From Polycladidibacter hongkongensis (GTDB taxonomy: Bacteria > Pseudomonadota > Alphaproteobacteria > Rhizobiales > Stappiaceae), in NCBI RefSeq assembly GCF_001561995.1, contig NZ_LLWC01000009.1, positions 276,159 through 340,158 of the forward strand: DNA of 64,000 nt, given 5' to 3'. The position numbers and the translations under genes are program-made. A model generated the notes under the pieces. The model was not told the origin of the DNA. It searched no databases and saw nothing but the letters and a program-made list of their open reading frames with translations. Below, piece after piece: positions 63,968 to 64,000 of this stretch (positions are counted from its first letter, which is position 1; each line of letters begins with the position of its first letter).

Positions 63968-64000
63968 ATTTTATAATGTAAGAAAGAGAAACGTAGGCGG

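Overview
The window looks like one chromosomal segment of an alphaproteobacterium, most likely a marine member of the Hyphomicrobiales (a Stappiaceae/Pseudovibrio-like organism is my guess). The evidence is a RirA-type iron regulator with TGA-N9-TCA iron boxes, an aglEFGAK/aglR alpha-glucoside locus, the cysG-DUF2849-cysI-cysH-DUF934 sulfate operon, a PdhS-like cell-cycle kinase, a tRNA-His without the G-1:C73 pair, and an rrn leader of the rhizobial type. Base composition appears moderate (near 50-55% GC by eye, not computed). I see no transposase, integrase, phage genes or CRISPR array.

Layout. 1-0.9 kb: yidC (partial)-rnpA-rpmH. 1.2-5.1 kb: TVP38-family membrane protein, MerA/Lpd-like flavoprotein and a sensor kinase. 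5.3-5.5 kb: two identical tRNA-Arg genes. 5.6-9 kb: kynureninase, Nudix hydrolase, Mog, nitroreductase. 9.3-14 kb: five-gene branched-chain amino acid ABC operon ending in a terminator. 14.1-18.1 kb: an iron/heme block with hemP on the minus strand (not previously obvious because it is only 56 codons), a shared iron box, an ExbB-ExbD-ExbD-TonB operon led by a small secreted protein, and the regulator rirA. 18.4-20.4 kb: an accessory pair, an edema-factor/CyaA/ExoY-like nucleotidyl cyclase toxin and a small ArsR-like regulator. 20.5-24.2 kb: two HI0933-family flavoproteins, a TetR regulator and a cold-shock protein. 24.6-30.2 kb: a DSF quorum-sensing module of RpfF synthase, RpfC hybrid kinase and, instead of the HD-GYP protein RpfG, a REC-PAS-GGDEF-EAL protein. 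30.6-38.2 kb: alpha-glucoside transport and hydrolysis under a LacI-type regulator. 38.3-44.5 kb: thiolase and assimilatory sulfate reduction. 44.6-49 kb: TsoY-like membrane protein, PleD-like diguanylate cyclase, glutamylputrescine synthetase-like gene. 49.3-53.5 kb: putrescine ABC operon potFGHI. 53.7-55.8 kb: 3-oxoacid CoA-transferase and a LysE-type exporter. 55.8-58.6 kb: ferric iron ABC binding protein and permease under another iron box. 58.8-63.2 kb: threonine/serine dehydratase-like enzyme, PdhS-like kinase, phasin. 63.4-64 kb: tRNA-His and the promoter/leader of an rRNA operon whose 16S gene lies beyond the window.

How the genes work together. Iron supply (hemP, TonB system, fbpAB) is probably coordinated by the local rirA. 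Cyclic-di-GMP signalling is represented twice (DSF effector and PleD-like protein). The most notable items are the cyclase toxin-like gene, which suggests interaction with a eukaryotic host, and the DSF system with an exchanged output domain. A pair of mirror-arranged operator/CRP-like sites in the agl promoter region and TTGC-N3-GCAA sites at the phasin promoter are strong candidate regulatory elements.
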